Position numbers and translations under genes: made by a program. A DNA stretch of 64,000 bases from Candidatus Helarchaeota archaeon (GTDB lineage Archaea; Asgardarchaeota; Lokiarchaeia; Helarchaeales; HEL-GB-A): NCBI GenBank assembly GCA_013375455.1, contig JABXJT010000005.1, positions 46,989-110,988 of the forward strand. Reading direction: 5' to 3'. Below the pieces are notes generated by a model. That model made no database searches. It was not told the DNA's origin and saw only the letters and a list, made by a program, of their open reading frames with translations. Shown here piece after piece: positions 62,445-64,000 of the stretch (within the stretch, counting starts at the first letter, position 1; the number at the start of each line of letters is the position of its first letter).

Positions 62445-62957
62445 ATGAAAGAACTATCGCTGAAAGTTGCCGATATAGAAAAAGAATGGGCATTTCGTGG
62501 ACGAGCTCGGATTCACATCGATGTAATACCAGCGCATGGGATGAGGACGGGGGATATTATTAAGATAATTGGGGAAAAAAATATAGGTGCTATTTTAGTT
62601 CCTAACCAAAGAGAAACTCCTAAAGATATAATTCAAATGGATGATCTTCAAAGAAGCAATGCGGGCGTAGAAATCGATGATATGGTTAAAATCGAAAGGA
62701 TCATACCTTCATTCGCCCAAAAAATCGTAATTGCCCCAGTTAAAGATGATAGGTCTATTCTTTCAATGAATTCTTTGCAATCCCTTTTAAATCGACCAGT
62801 AAGAGAAGGTGAAATAATACCTTTGATAAATCAAGTGTCTTATAAAAAGAAAAAGCTAAATTTTCACTATCAACAATTTCTTATTAAGGAAACTAATCCC
62901 AAAGGAATAGTACAGGTTAAAGAAAAAACCAAATTCGAAATATCTCCAAGAATTTAA
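62445..62957 (+). CDS. stand-alone CDC48 N-terminal domain protein
   Basis: This 170-residue protein matches the two-lobed substrate/adaptor-recognition region of CDC48/p97. A double-psi beta barrel (about 1-85; RARIHIDVIPAHGMRTGDIIKI and DDLQRSNAGVEIDDMVKI) is followed by a CDC48_2-like lobe (about 95-165; RPVREGEIIPL). There is no AAA+ ATPase, and the protein ends normally, so it is not a truncated CDC48. It could compete for or present substrates and cofactors to the full CDC48, or be a remnant. GAGG lies 11 nt before ATG. The start ATG may overlap a short out-of-frame ATG at 62439. Confidence 0.75.
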   Translation: MKELSLKVADIEKEWAFRGRARIHIDVIPAHGMRTGDIIKIIGEKNIGAILVPNQRETPKDIIQMDDLQRSNAGVEIDDMVKIERIIPSFAQKIVIAPVKDDRSILSMNSLQSLLNRPVREGEIIPLINQVSYKKKKLNFHYQQFLIKETNPKGIVQVKEKTKFEISPRI

Positions 62958-62986
62958 ATTCCAACAAGTAAATTGTTGGAATTTAA
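62954..62986. terminator. perfect 14-bp inverted repeat overlapping the stop codon
   Basis: TTAAATTCCAACAA (62954-62967) pairs perfectly with TTGTTGGAATTTAA (62973-62986) around a GTAAA loop. It begins at the TAA stop (62955-62957) of the CDC48 N-domain gene. As RNA it would be a strong hairpin and may act as a terminator or stabilise the 3' end. As DNA it could be an operator for the next gene. Confidence 0.5.
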
Positions 62987-63049
62987 GAAAATATTTTATG
63001 ATTTTAATTTTTAATGTTTATAAGTGAAATACTTGACAAGGGGCAAACA

Positions 63050-64000
63050 TTGATTATAAAAAAGCGGGAAAAAGGCAAGCTTAAATTTTCAAGAAAGGAA
63101 AAGGCCATCGCCATCTTAATAATAGTTTTCACCGGATTCTTTACTCCTTACGCCGGATTTTTTATATACGCAATGGAAGAATATAATGCGAATGCATATA
63201 GTTTAGATCCTCCTGACCCAGGCACCTTTTTAACGACTAATTCTTCCCTGCTGTATGCTATGGCGATGTGGTATGAAGAAAATATTGTTCAATATCATTT
63301 GCCGCACGACATGATTGTCAATACGAAATTCAACTCTTCTGAGGAAGGAGGCGTACCTATTGCGTATGCCGTAACTTATGATTCCGCTGAATGGACGGGA
63401 CATTATCTCATGGCTGAGGCGCATCGGTATGCAGTTCATTTTCAAGAAGGAAATTACACTTTGGCTAATGAAACTCTTCAAAATATTAATAATACTTTAA
63501 GGGGGGTCGACAAGATATTACACGTATCGGGAAATGGGGGAATGGCAAGGTATGCGTGGCCCATCGCCGAATATCCAGGAGATCCTTATAACATCCAAGA
63601 TGATAATCATTACCTTGGAAGTTGGATGGGGAATGACTATGTCTTCGAAGACGATACCAGCCGCGACATGCATAATGGAATAATCATGGGGCTAGGATTC
63701 ACCTACTTGTTGGTAAATGATACGGACATCCGCAATACTGTAAGGAGACTGGTTGAGGATTTATTGGATTACTTCCTATCAAATGGATGGCTGTACATGG
63801 ATCCCGATGACGATCCCAATGGAACCGACCTTGATGCAGGATACTGGCTCTTTGGGACTTCCGGAATATGGACGCTGGCTTATTTGAAAGTGGGCGTCCT
63901 CGTAAATCCTGCTAAATACGGACCGATTTATGAAGATTATGCGATAGAACGCGATTATGTTCATCGAGCCGCATTCCCTTTCATGTCTAGAATGAATGTT
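63050..64000 (+). CDS. partial: membrane-anchored glycosidase-like protein
   Basis: The frame from TTG 63050 (AAGGGG about six nt upstream) stays open to the window end, so at least 317 codons are seen. A basic start (KKREKGKLKFSRKEK) and a hydrophobic segment (about 19-40) form a signal anchor. The rest is extracellular, Asn/Asp/Trp-rich and helical with YDSAEWTGHYLMAEAHRYAVHF, WMGNDYVFEDDTSRDMH and DPDDDPNGTD. The pattern suits an alpha/alpha barrel or a calcium-binding polysaccharide-active enzyme. No exact family can be fixed. The 3' end lies outside. Confidence 0.65.
   Translation, partial: MIIKKREKGKLKFSRKEKAIAILIIVFTGFFTPYAGFFIYAMEEYNANAYSLDPPDPGTFLTTNSSLLYAMAMWYEENIVQYHLPHDMIVNTKFNSSEEGGVPIAYAVTYDSAEWTGHYLMAEAHRYAVHFQEGNYTLANETLQNINNTLRGVDKILHVSGNGGMARYAWPIAEYPGDPYNIQDDNHYLGSWMGNDYVFEDDTSRDMHNGIIMGLGFTYLLVNDTDIRNTVRRLVEDLLDYFLSNGWLYMDPDDDPNGTDLDAGYWLFGTSGIWTLAYLKVGVLVNPAKYGPIYEDYAIERDYVHRAAFPFMSRMNV

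Overview
The window reads as a piece of an Asgard archaeal chromosome, most likely Lokiarchaeia-like. This is inferred from gene content and not from a marker phylogeny. The clues are a Ras/Rab-type small GTPase, a long leucine-rich-repeat protein, a stand-alone CDC48 N-domain protein, secreted beta-helix proteins with a C-terminal membrane anchor, a tungsten aldehyde:ferredoxin oxidoreductase, an ADP-forming acyl-CoA synthetase subunit, many BcrB/BcrC/HgdB-type dehydratase genes, AT-rich spacers with TATA-like boxes, frequent TTG/GTG starts and GAGG/GGAG ribosome binding sites. I saw no rRNA, tRNA, CRISPR array, insertion sequence or phage gene.

Layout. 1-8.6 kb: a 23-bp remnant identical to the end of an iron alcohol dehydrogenase gene, a polytopic membrane protein with a DUF4091-type C-terminal domain, a decaying or frameshifted proline-rich zinc-ribbon gene, an LsrG-like monooxygenase plus iron alcohol dehydrogenase pair, a membrane M28 peptidase, and a short region with an interrupted micro-ORF followed by a three-way-junction RNA-like fold. 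8.7-21.2 kb: a beta-helix/Ig-like surface protein, IlvD, the small GTPase, a dolichol/phytol-kinase-like protein, tungsten AOR, several membrane proteins (one with an internal duplication) and small proteins, including a DUF4177-like one. 21.3-26.9 kb: a GH4 glycosidase with an MFS sugar transporter, an LRR protein, and a DUF47 PhoU-like protein. 27.1-32.4 kb: a five-gene ABC importer operon whose two ATPases are degenerate in complementary ways. 32.4-39.4 kb: two AMP-forming acyl-CoA ligases around an unknown helical protein, a methyltransferase and a flavodoxin-like protein.

39.5-60.4 kb is the most striking part. Two oppositely oriented operons carry paralogous sets of a GlcD-type FAD oxidase, an HdrD/GlcF-type CCG iron-sulfur protein, a BcrC-like subunit and a BcrB-like subunit. 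Operon A (minus strand) is headed by an ADP-forming acyl-CoA synthetase alpha subunit and has no activator. Operon B (plus strand) has three tandem BcrB-like paralogues, the only activator ATPase, and a truncated protein resembling the central domain of acetyl-CoA synthase (CdhC/AcsB) with its own four-cysteine cluster. The simplest reading is an acyl-CoA dehydration or reduction system in which a flavin/Fe-S pair moves electrons to or from the dehydratase-type enzyme, with one activator serving both operons. Substrate and electron direction cannot be read from the sequence. A universal stress protein, a saccharopine-dehydrogenase-like protein and a large alpha/alpha-barrel-like protein lie between the two operons.

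60.4-64 kb: a second beta-helix surface protein, the CDC48 N-domain-only protein followed by a perfect 14-bp inverted repeat, and the start of a secreted or anchored glycosidase-like protein running off the window.
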